From: a virus
Reading direction: 5' to 3' (one strand)
DNA: 36,072 nucleotides
IMG/VR virus record: IMGVR_UViG_3300035666_000090
Location: 1-36,072 of that record
In this document: in pieces, positions 5,839-13,884 of the stretch
Layout: each line of letters opens with the position of its first letter
Numbering within the stretch: the stretch's first letter is position 1
The notes under the pieces: model-generated
Database searches by the model: none
What the model was told of the DNA's origin: nothing
The model's input: only the letters and a program-made list of their open reading frames with translations
Program-made: the position numbers and the translations under genes

Positions 5839-7192
5839 CCTGCTGTAATACGTTATTTCCAAGTCTAACAGGCCAGTAGGTGAGGCGGCGGATGGTGCCG
5901 TTGTAATGCAAAGTGGCATTGCCTTGCATCCCAATACCTAGCGTAGTCAACAAAGTAGGCACAGAGCCGGAAGTATCAGAATTAGTCAGCACACCACCCG
6001 TGGCCCCAATAAAATCATTTGCTTTGTAAACCCATGCGCCGTTTACAGTAGTGTTAGCAGCAGGTGCAATTCCATTGTTGAGTCCGACTGCTTGGCCTGC
6101 GGCATCAGCGAAAACGCTGTAGTCCAGTCTGCGAGTGCTACTGCCTCGCACTGCGGCAATAAAATTAGTGCTAGCATCGGCTCTGTCAAGGCTAAACAAT
6201 CTTGGAAAATTTGTTTGCGTAAAATCTTGCACGCCCGCACTTGCAAACACCGTCCCCTCATCCTGCCGATACCAGGAGCTGAAGTTTGTGCCCGTGATGT
6301 TGGCAACGTCCGCGTTGCGGGTCTTCCCAAATGGTGCAGTGTTATCAGTCAATATCACGCTGGTCGCAAATGCACCCTGCTCTAGCTGGGGCAGGCCGAT
6401 GCGGAGAGTAATGTCTATTGGTGTACCGCCTGCTGCAGCGGTAATGCTGAGGACTGATTGAATTTGATTAGCGCTGGCTCCAAAAGAAGTTGTAATATTC
6501 TGCCTTCTAACAAAGTCAGAAGAAATACTTGAAACAAAGTTAGTGCTAATTTCACGGACATACGCCCCAGAGTTGAGTTCAAAATTTCTTAGGCTAATCC
6601 CTCCTATATTTGAAGTGCTTCCTCCTGCCAATGAAAGCCAAGCAGTGGCAGTCCAAGCCTGGGCCAGCGTTGCCGTTGTTACAGGCGATAAATACAGAGT
6701 GATTTCACCTGTTGAACTTGGAGTTCCATTAAAGCGAACGTCAATGTAGTTAATGCCATTGACGGTTCCACTGCCAACAATCGTGCGTGTTAGTCCAGTG
6801 GGGGAGACAAAGGTGCCCCATCCAGTCGGCAACGTTCCAGGTGTACCAGCAACTGCGCCCACCATTGTGTTATTGGTGACGCTGTTGGTCCTCTGCTCCT
6901 CCACCAGCAGGCCTAGGCTTTCGCCGGTCGTGGGGTTGTGGTCAAACCTCGGCACATCCACAGCTGCCGTCTGCAGCGTTCCCGCGCTGTCGATGTAGGT
7001 CGCGCTGCTGGCGCGGGTGAAGGTGACAAGGGATTGGTTACTTACCGCGTCGGTCAGACTTTTTCTTTCCGCAAAACGCAGATCGAGGCTGGGCACTGTG
7101 CGAGCTCGCCGCCAGAGCTCGTCACGCACCCACGGACCAGCCAGTACGCCGCCGGGCGATACTGCCGCCCTGAACGCTCCAGAGCCTCGCAT
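5828..7192 (-). CDS. Tail fibre / spike protein with lectin-like C-terminus
   Basis: A 454-aa virion protein. Residues around 50-110 (SLVTFTRASSATYIDSAGTL, then PRFDHNPTTGES and LGLLVEEQRTN) match a domain common at the start of phage tail fibre and head-fibre adhesins. The middle is Ser/Thr/Gly-rich beta sequence (about 110-290) similar to carbohydrate-binding modules. The C-terminus (about 300-454, ending IRRLTYWPVRLGNNVLQQVTQ) looks like a concanavalin A/LamG-type fold. It probably binds host surface polysaccharide. The start ATG overlaps the upstream stop by one base (TGATG). The downstream neighbour was probably the 99-aa gene before the HNH gene inserted. Confidence 0.78.
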   Translation of the reverse strand: MRGSGAFRAAVSPGGVLAGPWVRDELWRRARTVPSLDLRFAERKSLTDAVSNQSLVTFTRASSATYIDSAGTLQTAAVDVPRFDHNPTTGESLGLLVEEQRTNSVTNNTMVGAVAGTPGTLPTGWGTFVSPTGLTRTIVGSGTVNGINYIDVRFNGTPSSTGEITLYLSPVTTATLAQAWTATAWLSLAGGSTSNIGGISLRNFELNSGAYVREISTNFVSSISSDFVRRQNITTSFGASANQIQSVLSITAAAGGTPIDITLRIGLPQLEQGAFATSVILTDNTAPFGKTRNADVANITGTNFSSWYRQDEGTVFASAGVQDFTQTNFPRLFSLDRADASTNFIAAVRGSSTRRLDYSVFADAAGQAVGLNNGIAPAANTTVNGAWVYKANDFIGATGGVLTNSDTSGSVPTLLTTLGIGMQGNATLHYNGTIRRLTYWPVRLGNNVLQQVTQ

Positions 7193-7854
7193 CAGAGTCC
7201 GGCCTCCAGCAGATTCATGCGGACTTGTACTGTGCTTGCGCTGACAGGGGTGTAGGCGCCGCGAGTCTCCAGTTCGGCGTACAGCGTGGTACTAGCGGTA
7301 GCCAGCTTGAGTAGGCGGCCTGGGTAGTCCACTTGGGTATAGAGGCTACTGCCGAAGTCTTGGGGGGTGGAAAAGTCCACGTAGCCCATGTAGTTAGCGC
7401 GTTCGCCGCTCAGCAGATCGAAGGCGGCATTGTCGGCAGTAGCTGTAGGAGTGGCGTCGTAGAGATGAAGGCGGAAGGCACTCATACCGCTGGGCACCAC
7501 GCTGTCGCTGAACACCAGGGAAGCACTTTGGAGGAAGAGGAAGCCGCCGGAGGGGCCTGCGGAGGTGAAGGTGAGGATGGCGCTGCCACTGGTGTCGCCA
7601 ACGACATCACCAGCGGTGTAGGCGGTGGCGTTGCTTGGTCGGGTGATGGTGGTGGTGGTGCGATACGCCTTGCCGTCAACGGTCAGACTGCTACCAGCAT
7701 CAGCAACGGGGATGGGGTTGCCCGAGTCATTCTTGATTTCGACATCGCCAAGACTAATCGCGCCAACATCCGCTACAAGTTCGCCGTTGCTATTAACTTT
7801 AACTGGAATTGCATTTCCAGCCGTGGTGCGTCCAATTAAAAAAGAGCCTGGCAT
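7192..7854 (-). CDS. Virion structural protein, 220 aa
   Basis: A conserved-looking phage structural protein without a known enzymatic domain. It starts MPGSFLIGRTTAGNAIPVKV, has a TVDGKAYRTTTTITRPSNAT segment, then a beta-rich body with AFRLHLYDATPTA and a C-terminus DYPGRLLKLATASTTLYAEL. The AYRTTTTI..PSNATAYTAGDV pattern occurs in small virion proteins of cyanophages and other marine phages, recalled from memory. Its start is the first gene after a 57-base gap. Coupled to the fibre gene by a TGATG overlap. Likely a fibre-associated or decoration protein. Confidence 0.65.
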   Translation of the reverse strand: MPGSFLIGRTTAGNAIPVKVNSNGELVADVGAISLGDVEIKNDSGNPIPVADAGSSLTVDGKAYRTTTTITRPSNATAYTAGDVVGDTSGSAILTFTSAGPSGGFLFLQSASLVFSDSVVPSGMSAFRLHLYDATPTATADNAAFDLLSGERANYMGYVDFSTPQDFGSSLYTQVDYPGRLLKLATASTTLYAELETRGAYTPVSASTVQVRMNLLEAGL

Positions 7855-7911
7855 GAGACTGTGTGGCGCTATGGCTAAATCTTAGCGGCAATGGCAGCAG
7901 CAAGGATCGGC

Positions 7912-8163
7912 CTAATCCTCTGGACTGGGCATCTCGGATACCATTTGCATGTATTTTTCAATCTTAAATTCTTCGCTCATATTCTTTGATGCTTCGCAGA
8001 GCGCCCAAACAGCGCGACTGTTATTGAAGGAAGCTTGGTGATTCAGTAAAAGCGCAAGCTCCAGAAGCCCTTGATAGTCCTTTGAGCTAAACAATTCCTT
8101 CAGCCTTTCCGCGTTCAGCCTTTCCTGAAACTGATCCTCTGGGCGATACGTTGGGATTGACAC
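7912..8163 (-). CDS. Hypothetical protein, 83 aa
   Basis: Starts at GTG 8163 (MSIPTYRPEDQFQERLNAER) and is entirely helical, with LKELFSSKDYQGLLELALLLNHQA in two stretches. No membrane segment or motif is seen. It is transcribed divergently from the sigma-factor block; only 19 bases separate the two start codons, so any promoter for one must lie inside the other's coding region or further upstream. Function unknown. Confidence 0.6.
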   Translation of the reverse strand: MSIPTYRPEDQFQERLNAERLKELFSSKDYQGLLELALLLNHQASFNNSRAVWALCEASKNMSEEFKIEKYMQMVSEMPSPED

Positions 8164-8182
8164 GATCGAAAGAGGAATTGTT

Positions 8183-8380
8183 GTGACCGAGCATACCGAG
8201 CCCTGGCTTCAAGCGCCATGCAAAGAAAATGATTGGAAGTGGCGCGTTTACGGAATGGGCGTCGTGTGGGATCATTCGCAGGAGTGGCAAGCGGTTTGGA
8301 AGCTCCACTATCTGCAGGTATCCTCCGGCACCACCCAAGACAATGCCCCCAAAGGACTCGATTCAGGCTTATCTCAATGA
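8183..8380 (+). CDS. Trp-rich small protein upstream of the sigma factor, 65 aa
   Basis: GTG start at 8183 with GAGGA at 8172-8176 as a good ribosome site. The product is unusually rich in tryptophan ([33 protein letters not shown]), acidic to neutral, with no membrane segment. It overlaps the sigma-factor start by 38 bases, so translational coupling is likely. The strong ribosome site and the position directly before the sigma gene support it as real; it might be a small regulator of that factor, but this is only inference from position. Confidence 0.5.
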   Translation: MTEHTEPWLQAPCKENDWKWRVYGMGVVWDHSQEWQAVWKLHYLQVSSGTTQDNAPKGLDSGLSQ

Positions 8381-9233
8381 AATAGGTCGCTACCCGCTCT
8401 TGACGAAAGCTCAAGAGGTTTCCCTTGGTACGCAAATTCAAGCGTGGATTGTTTCTGAAGAAAAAAGCGAGTCCGATCAGACAGAAGAAGACAGGAAAAT
8501 TGCAAGAACTGGAAGAAGGGCAAAAGCAAAATTCATAAATTGCAATCTTCGATTGGTTGTCAATATTGCAAGAAAATATGAACGGCATTGCAATACTCTT
8601 GATTTCATGGATTTGATTCAAGAGGGCAACATGGGATTGGTTCGCGCAATTGAAAAATTTGACCCAACCAGAGGATACGCATTTAGTACATACGCATACT
8701 GGTGGATTAGACAGTCGATTCAACGCGCAATACAATCAACAGATTACTGCATTCGGCTTCCTATCGGAATTCACGAATCAATGAGCAAGATCAAGAAGAC
8801 AATCGAGGTTTTATCAAAAAAACTTGGGAGAGAGCCAACAATTTACGAAATAGCAATTGAGTCAAAAATTACTCTAGAGGAAGTCAAGAGTGCGATAGAG
8901 GCACCAAAATCACTAACAAGTCTTGACAAAATGATTGGCGATGGCGAAACGGGATCAACGATTATCGACATTATCCCAGACGAAAAAAATTCAAATACAG
9001 TTGACGACGCAGAATCGAGACTAAATATTATTGATGCGTATATGGCAATTGATCTTTATTTGGATGAGCAGACAAGACTTGTCGTGCTTGAGCGAAGCAA
9101 GAGTCCATCGACAACCTGGAAAGATCTGTCAGAAATGACAGGTATCTCCAAGGCGAAGCTGCAAAAGATGGAAAAAGATGGACTTCGCAGATGCGCTCTA
9201 CTTTTAGCAATAAAGAAAAGAATCGACTCCTAG
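8343..9233 (+). CDS. RNA polymerase sigma-70 family factor (group-2-like)
   Basis: Would direct host RNA polymerase to phage promoters. From ATG 8343 the protein has 296 aa. Region 1.2 is [17 protein letters not shown] (5-21). Region 2 runs about 67-136 with [30 protein letters not shown] and [26 protein letters not shown] (137-145) begins region 3, then [10 protein letters not shown]. Region 4 is about 222-293. The helix that usually reads TRAI after WWIRQ reads QRAI here (Thr to Gln at 127), and the region 4.2 recognition helix ([11 protein letters not shown], 267-277) departs from SRERVRQIE. Both changes suggest altered promoter recognition. It resembles cyanobacterial group 2 factors more than T4-type late sigma. 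Its stop abuts the convergent endolysin stop. Confidence 0.92.
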   Translation: MPPKDSIQAYLNEIGRYPLLTKAQEVSLGTQIQAWIVSEEKSESDQTEEDRKIARTGRRAKAKFINCNLRLVVNIARKYERHCNTLDFMDLIQEGNMGLVRAIEKFDPTRGYAFSTYAYWWIRQSIQRAIQSTDYCIRLPIGIHESMSKIKKTIEVLSKKLGREPTIYEIAIESKITLEEVKSAIEAPKSLTSLDKMIGDGETGSTIIDIIPDEKNSNTVDDAESRLNIIDAYMAIDLYLDEQTRLVVLERSKSPSTTWKDLSEMTGISKAKLQKMEKDGLRRCALLLAIKKRIDS

Positions 9234-10316
9234 CTATTTTGGCTTCGGGCACGTACCAAGCCCATAGTCAACATACAGATCACGCGGATCTGCGTCACGA
9301 AGCCAGCTTACAAATTTTCTGTAATCGCTTTCATTTGCGATTCCAATGCAACCAGCCGTTCCGGGCGAGGTGCGTGCGTTGGAATCAATGTGAATTTCGA
9401 TCGCACTTCTTTCGGTTGTGCCAGGCCCGAGGTATCGCAGCGGCGTGCTGACGGGTCCGAGACCGGCTCCCCAGTTCCCGGAGTAGTTGTCCCTCCCGGC
9501 CTGCCATTGAACATCCTCGACGCCCCAGCGCCCTTCTGGAAGGGGCTCCAGGCTGCCCGACCGACTCCGCGTGCCAATCCTGAATTGCTGGGCTCCAGGC
9601 GCCCCAGAGACAACGGAGATCGAGCCCATCGAAGCCCCGGTCTTGAAGGACTCCAGCTTCAGAAGCTCAAGACCCGTTGCATTTTTCTTGCCGGTGCGAG
9701 TCAGCTTGAGGTACGGCTTGAGTGGCTGATCGGGTTTTTGTGCAGGCGCAGGAGCTTTTTCATTCATAATCCTTATGAGCTTTTCTGCGTATGCGGGATC
9801 AGTTGCATAGCCCTCTTGCACAAGCCAGCGAGCTGCGTCGTCTCTGTTTTCTGCGTTATTTGTTCCCTTGTAATCCTTCCAGTCTCGATGCCAGCGATCT
9901 ACAACGTACTCAACGCATTCCCCAAGGGATCTGAAATCAATAAACTCGTCCTGAATAGTAATTGTTTTTCCATTAATTACTTCTTGCGTTGTGACGACAC
10001 TGCCAGGCCCTTTCACGCCAAAGAAATTGTTTTTCCCTGATACCGATTTGCCCCAACCTGACTCAAGAGCCCACTGAGCGGCAACGAGGTCGGGATATAC
10101 GGCACCGGCTGCAAGCGCAGCTGCTTTTACGCCATCCCAAGAGTTGTCGAAATTGGTTATTTTGTCTGTAATATTTTGAGCAGCACGAAACATGGACAGA
10201 AACTCTTTTTTCTGTTCACTTTTCAGCTGCCCCCACGCCCAATTCCAGGCCGCAATTTGATGCGGCGCTGGATTCTTTTTATCGGTCCACTTGGCGGCAG
10301 AAAGGAAGTCGCTCAT
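9234..10316 (-). CDS. Two-domain endolysin: glucosaminidase plus L,D-transpeptidase-like
   Basis: Probable cell-wall lysis enzyme, 360 aa. Residues about 65-185 are a FlgJ/LytD-type glucosaminidase (GH73-like) domain: YPDLVAAQWALESGWGKSVS with candidate catalytic E85, KNNFFGVKG, FIDFRSLGECVEYVVD and YATDPAYAEKLIRIM. A Pro/Ala linker follows (PAPAQKPDQPLKP, 189-201). The C-terminal part (about 205-350) ends with AIEIHIDSN and SPGTAGCIGIANESDYRKF, a His/Cys pair (H309, C323) like YkuD or DUF2778-type transpeptidase folds. The second assignment is by motif only. Signal peptide absent, so release depends on a holin. It overlaps the upstream gene start by 4 bases. Confidence 0.85.
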   Translation of the reverse strand: MSDFLSAAKWTDKKNPAPHQIAAWNWAWGQLKSEQKKEFLSMFRAAQNITDKITNFDNSWDGVKAAALAAGAVYPDLVAAQWALESGWGKSVSGKNNFFGVKGPGSVVTTQEVINGKTITIQDEFIDFRSLGECVEYVVDRWHRDWKDYKGTNNAENRDDAARWLVQEGYATDPAYAEKLIRIMNEKAPAPAQKPDQPLKPYLKLTRTGKKNATGLELLKLESFKTGASMGSISVVSGAPGAQQFRIGTRSRSGSLEPLPEGRWGVEDVQWQAGRDNYSGNWGAGLGPVSTPLRYLGPGTTERSAIEIHIDSNARTSPGTAGCIGIANESDYRKFVSWLRDADPRDLYVDYGLGTCPKPK

Positions 10317-10594
10317 CGGGGTTGCCGCTGAATTCTTTCAGCATTCTTCAAGGGATTGTAGAGGGCTGCGATCAGGTCAATCACGTCTTCATTTGCAGGT
10401 CGGCCCGTCGTCTTCATCACAACATGCTCTATCTCTGACTTGATTATTCTTGGTGATGCACCATTGAAGAGAGCTACTGGTATTGTTACATCAAGTTTTT
10501 CGTAAATCTTTGGCAGAGCTGCTTTTATGCTTTTGTCAAGCAATGAAAGAAGAATCGTTTTGGCGAGGTTAAAGAGAAAGCGATTCATGGCCAC
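10313..10594 (-). CDS. Hypothetical protein in the lysis cassette
   Basis: A GTG at 10594 is preferred because AGGAAGG lies 10 bases upstream; the ATG at 10588 or TTG at 10603 are alternatives. The protein is 93 aa with an amphipathic N-terminus (MNRFLFNLAKTILLSLLDKS), which could associate with the membrane, and a helical C-terminus (ANEDVIDLIAALYNPLKNAE). No domain is recognised. It lies between a two-segment membrane protein and the endolysin, so a role in lysis is suggested by position only. Confidence 0.65.
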   Translation of the reverse strand: MAMNRFLFNLAKTILLSLLDKSIKAALPKIYEKLDVTIPVALFNGASPRIIKSEIEHVVMKTTGRPANEDVIDLIAALYNPLKNAERIQRQPR

Positions 10595-10599
10595 AGCTA

Positions 10600-10851
10600 T
10601 CAAGCCTTCCTGCTAAGGCTAATCAGGGTAGTCAGTACGCTCATCATTACTGTTATGGTTCTCGCATCGACATCGCTACATCCCATTGGTTGCGGATCTA
10701 GCGACTTTCCATTTTTTGAAAGCTGACTATTTGCATATATTGGCCACACCGCCGGAAGAACATAAAAACGGCATGACGCCCATTGCCCTACTGCCAAAAT
10801 ACTTATCCCGGCTGCAATGCTAACAATTGATCGCCAGAGCCAGTTTTGCAT
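10600..10851 (-). CDS. Small membrane protein, holin candidate
   Basis: An 83-aa protein with a hydrophobic N-terminal segment (SIVSIAAGISILAVGQWA, about 8-25) and a second hydrophobic stretch near the end (TITVMMSVLTTLISLS, about 65-80), finishing with RKA. Size and two membrane segments next to an endolysin are what a phage holin looks like. The C-terminal part LDPQPMGCSDVDARTITVMM resembles small cyanophage proteins recalled from memory. The start is ATG 10851, two bases after the stop of the previous gene. Holin function is inference. Confidence 0.65.
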   Translation of the reverse strand: MQNWLWRSIVSIAAGISILAVGQWASCRFYVLPAVWPIYANSQLSKNGKSLDPQPMGCSDVDARTITVMMSVLTTLISLSRKA

Positions 10852-10853
10852 AT

Positions 10854-11135
10854 CTACTTCCAGGTGTGACGAGTTTTCAATTTCAAGTCTTCGACACTTC
10901 CTTCGACCTGATCAACGCGATTCTCAAGAACACTGATGCGTTGAGTCATCGCTGTCATTTTCTCAAGAATCAAGTCAAGCCTTTGCGGGACAGTGAAAGC
11001 AATAAATCCAATCCCGCATGTTGCCATCAAAATAAGGCCAGCGGCGACCTGCTCCTCGACACCCCTCCAGTCGAACAGAGACCTCGACACATTACGATCT
11101 GTGTCGCCGCGAGGGGTGTCGTCTTCGCTGCCCAT
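10854..11135 (-). CDS. Membrane-anchored coiled-coil protein
   Basis: A 93-aa protein (ATG 11135; TTG 11141 possible) with a charged N-terminus (MGSEDDTPRGDTDRNVSRSL), one membrane segment (VAAGLILMATCGIGFIAFTV, about 28-47) and a coiled coil with heptads in LILEKMTAMTQRI and LENRVDQVEGSVEDL. This layout resembles hemolysin XhlA-type or spanin/antiholin-like accessory lysis proteins. It is the first gene of the lysis cassette after a 133-base gap. The topology is clear; the role is inferred from position. Confidence 0.65.
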   Translation of the reverse strand: MGSEDDTPRGDTDRNVSRSLFDWRGVEEQVAAGLILMATCGIGFIAFTVPQRLDLILEKMTAMTQRISVLENRVDQVEGSVEDLKLKTRHTWK

Positions 11136-11268
11136 GGTCAACTGGATCTCATTGACAGGGTAGCGAGCGTGACGACAGCCCTATACAGCGTCCAGCTTCA
11201 AAGACAGAGCATTTTAATGCTTTGTCCATATTGGGTGGTTGCAGCGCAGAGCAAACTGCACCGATGAA

Positions 11269-12699
11269 TCATTCAAAGTAACCGCGAACGACCACAACAC
11301 CACGAATAATCTGTGATGCCGTGGCGGTGCCGACGGGGATCTTGAGACCGATCACCATGATGCGGCCCGGATTGGTCACCAACGGTGCATTACTCAGGTC
11401 GCGGACTACGGGCGCTGCCAGGGCGCCGATTGCTGCACCGACAGCGAAGCTCTGCACTCCAAGGGGCACGCGACGGTTGGTGGCCGTTGCCAGGGAGATT
11501 GCGGTCTGATCGGGAGAGGTGAACCACTGCAGCACATGCGCTGTGGTCGCTACTGCCGCGCCAGCATTGAAGGTGTCGATCTCAACGCCGGTACAGACGA
11601 AGCTGTAAGGTGCGGGGACAGTGAAGCCAAACAGCGCAAAATCAGTTTCTGCACCAGCTACTGCTGCAAACTGAAACTGACCGCCGAGAGTGGTGTAACC
11701 AGCGGCGGTGTTGCTGAGGGTGGCGTTGGTTGGAGCTGCGCTGTTTGCGTAGTTTGCGGTCTGCGCGAACGTCGTCGGGTTGGTCTCTCCTCCGAACCCG
11801 CTCAGCGCTGAGATGTGAGTCCACGGCTTGTTCTGGGCCGTGTCCAGCATCATCACGTCCATCGAGGCCAGGATCAGCGTCGGCGCGAAAGCGGGAGCCG
11901 TGACGTTGTTGAGACGAGCGAATACAGGCAGACGCGAGGAGTTCCAGAGTCTGACTTGGGTCGTAGCAAGTTGGATCCGACGCTCGGCAATACTTGCGCC
12001 AGTTGTCGTGTCCTGAATAATGTAGAAAGCCTCGTCGTCATCAAGAATGATGTCCCAGACGTAGTAGTTGTTCTGCCAGCCGGACGGCATTGTGACCGCA
12101 CCGCCGGTGATGTCTACGCCGTTGAAGGTCAGAACTGGTTGGACGACACCGCCCGTTGTGATTTGCCAGTAGGCACCAATCGTGGGGGATGCCGTTTGGC
12201 TAGCGGGGTTGCCGAAGCCGAGTTCGATGACGGCGTTGGTGACGTGACCGGCGCGGGCGCGGAACTTGCAGTGCAGTGGAGCACGCTGCAGCTTGGCGAA
12301 TTGGCGGTTGCTTGTCAGTAAGGCTGCCGAAGCAGCTGCGGCGTTGTTGGCGCTGTTGAAGTTCAGACCGCCTGCAGCAGTCTGCGCTTGCGTGAATGTA
12401 GTAGTTGCAACTGTGACTCGGTTGGGGCTACTGACAGTTGCACCTTCAAAGGGTTCGTGCAGCAGTAGGTTTACCGTGCCGGGGACCATGTTCCCCAGGC
12501 GGTCTACCCGCAACGGTCGGTAGGTGTCGTCGTTGATGCCACCAACGGGCAGATGACCGTCAGACGAGCCACGTCCCTCGCCGCTGGTCTTGGGAACGGT
12601 CGTGCCATCCGCCGCCACCAGCATCGAAGCCAGGCCCTTGGAGGTGTTGAAGATGCGGGCAAGGATTCCGCCCGAGGTTCCGTCTTGGAGGACTGCCAT
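11269..12699 (-). CDS. Virion structural / fibre protein, 476 aa
   Basis: Begins MAVLQDGTSGGILARIFNTS and is rich in Ala, Thr, Asn and Gly. The N-terminal 70 residues (ADGTTVPKTSGEG, LRVDRLGNMVPGT) resemble virion proteins of marine phages. The middle (about 80-270; EPFEGATVSS, then FRARAGHVTNAVIELGFG and IILDDDEAFYIIQDTTTG) looks like a beta-sandwich, lectin-like domain, and the C-terminus (about 300-476) is another beta-rich domain ending VRGYFE. No catalytic motif is seen. I recall the overall pattern from cyanophage structural proteins; a host-binding or baseplate-periphery role is likely. Confidence 0.7.
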   Translation of the reverse strand: MAVLQDGTSGGILARIFNTSKGLASMLVAADGTTVPKTSGEGRGSSDGHLPVGGINDDTYRPLRVDRLGNMVPGTVNLLLHEPFEGATVSSPNRVTVATTTFTQAQTAAGGLNFNSANNAAAASAALLTSNRQFAKLQRAPLHCKFRARAGHVTNAVIELGFGNPASQTASPTIGAYWQITTGGVVQPVLTFNGVDITGGAVTMPSGWQNNYYVWDIILDDDEAFYIIQDTTTGASIAERRIQLATTQVRLWNSSRLPVFARLNNVTAPAFAPTLILASMDVMMLDTAQNKPWTHISALSGFGGETNPTTFAQTANYANSAAPTNATLSNTAAGYTTLGGQFQFAAVAGAETDFALFGFTVPAPYSFVCTGVEIDTFNAGAAVATTAHVLQWFTSPDQTAISLATATNRRVPLGVQSFAVGAAIGALAAPVVRDLSNAPLVTNPGRIMVIGLKIPVGTATASQIIRGVVVVRGYFE

Positions 12700-12708
12700 T
12701 GGTCTAAA

Positions 12709-13095
12709 TCAGGAGAGAAGGAGCAGAAAGGATCGAGTGCCCGCCACAGGCCCCGGAAAAGCCGTGACCCAGGCCTGAATTGTGTCGGTTGCGGTTACGC
12801 GGGCGGCGCAGGTGAAACCATCGAATTCAAGTTCATCACCATTATTACCCGATGCAACCATCATCACGCTTTGTCCAACTGTTGCGGGAATCGAAGTAAT
12901 TATAAATTGAGTTGACCACTGTGGATTGCTACCAAAATCAAGGGTAACGCTGTTAATTACAAGCCCACTTCCTGATCCCCATGTTGGAGGTACGCCAGGG
13001 CCTGCGGATTGCAGAACTTGGCCAGCAGCTCCAGGGCTACCGCTTACTTCAAGCGGGCCGCGTAAATTAGCACCAGTAAGTAATTCGCGTGTCAT
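12709..13095 (-). CDS. Small fibre-related protein, 128 aa
   Basis: Starts MTRELLTGANLRGPLEVSGS. The GSPGAAGQVLQSAGPGVPPTWG segment (in two runs) is a motif common in phage tail fibres and collagen-like adhesins. The rest (LDFGSNPQWSTQFIITSI, then FTCAARVTATDTIQAWVTAF) is a small beta-sandwich-like domain. Its start overlaps the upstream stop by one base. Likely a short fibre or fibre-tip component. Confidence 0.68.
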   Translation of the reverse strand: MTRELLTGANLRGPLEVSGSPGAAGQVLQSAGPGVPPTWGSGSGLVINSVTLDFGSNPQWSTQFIITSIPATVGQSVMMVASGNNGDELEFDGFTCAARVTATDTIQAWVTAFPGPVAGTRSFLLLLS

Positions 13096-13883
13096 CAGCC
13101 AATCACAACGACGCGATAAGCGTTAGAGGTGGGCGCAGTGGCAAACACAATCGTCAAGGTGTTGATCGTGGCGTGAGTAATATCAGTGATCACTTCTTCG
13201 CCATTGCTGTTGCTGAAAATAGCAACAGTGACATCAAGAGTGGCGAGGTTATGAGTAATTGTGTAGCTTGTGTTTGTGCCGTCGCCAATGCCGACCGCGT
13301 ACTTTTTGATACGGCCACTCCAGTTTGCAAGCTTGAGAGGCGTGATAAGACGGCTGTCGTCAGTACCAGTATTGACCTCGGCTTGTGTTGCAATTTCAGC
13401 GATGCCAGCAGTCGTCTCAGAGGCTGCTGGTGCGGCTGACCCAAATGTAACCCAACTGATATTGCTGCTATCAATTGTGCCATTGATTTGGTCTTGGCGA
13501 TAGCTTGTGCTAGCGCTTGTGCCTTCCTCCACCGTTGTTACGGCCTGCTCCAGCTCCGCAAAGGTGCTGGCGTCGAGCGCCCGCGTCATGGCAACGGCAG
13601 CGCCATTCCAGACATAGATGCCGTTCTGAGAAGCGACGCTCTGCGAGCGCACCAGCACGCGATCCTGTGACGCCATCGTGACGCCATCAATGGAGGCGCC
13701 GGGGCTCGCCAGGTTCAGGTTGGCCTGTGTGGAGACGCGGCAGCTGTCTTTCCAAGCAAGGCCTTCTACCAGGCTGTCAACGTATGCCTTTGAGGCTGCA
13801 TCGCCAGAATTACTGGGCGAGGGTAGATTCGTGACCTTGCTGACCGACTGAAAATCAAAGTCGGTAAAAATCTTCTTTGCCAT
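13095..13883 (-). CDS. Tail fibre protein, 262 aa
   Basis: Begins MAKKIFTDFDFQSVSKVTNL followed by GDAASKAYVDSLVEGLAWKD, the classic N-terminus of phage fibres with the 'P.. a..KayVD' repeat. The middle (ASQDRVLVRSQSVASQNGIY, then GTSASTSYRQD) is the domain that usually follows in cyanophage and lambdoid side fibres. ETTAGIAEIATQAEVNTGTD is another standard fibre repeat. The C-terminus (YAVGIGDGTNTSYTITHNLA) is a common terminal domain. Host recognition at the tail tip or baseplate is the likely role. Confidence 0.82.
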   Translation of the reverse strand: MAKKIFTDFDFQSVSKVTNLPSPSNSGDAASKAYVDSLVEGLAWKDSCRVSTQANLNLASPGASIDGVTMASQDRVLVRSQSVASQNGIYVWNGAAVAMTRALDASTFAELEQAVTTVEEGTSASTSYRQDQINGTIDSSNISWVTFGSAAPAASETTAGIAEIATQAEVNTGTDDSRLITPLKLANWSGRIKKYAVGIGDGTNTSYTITHNLATLDVTVAIFSNSNGEEVITDITHATINTLTIVFATAPTSNAYRVVVIG

Positions 13884-13884
13884 G

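Noticed and set aside
7333-7839. 168-codon + strand frame opposite the 220-aa virion protein
   Set aside because: Shadow of a conserved - strand gene; product is Gly/Val-rich and low-complexity.
8157-8162. Perfect TTGACA -35 hexamer upstream of the Trp-rich ORF
   Set aside because: No -10-like hexamer lies 16-18 bases downstream (the position reads GTTGTG), so I do not call a promoter here.
8087-8338. - strand frame overlapping the sigma-factor upstream region
   Set aside because: Antisense to the Trp-rich ORF with a good ribosome site, and the product shows no pattern.
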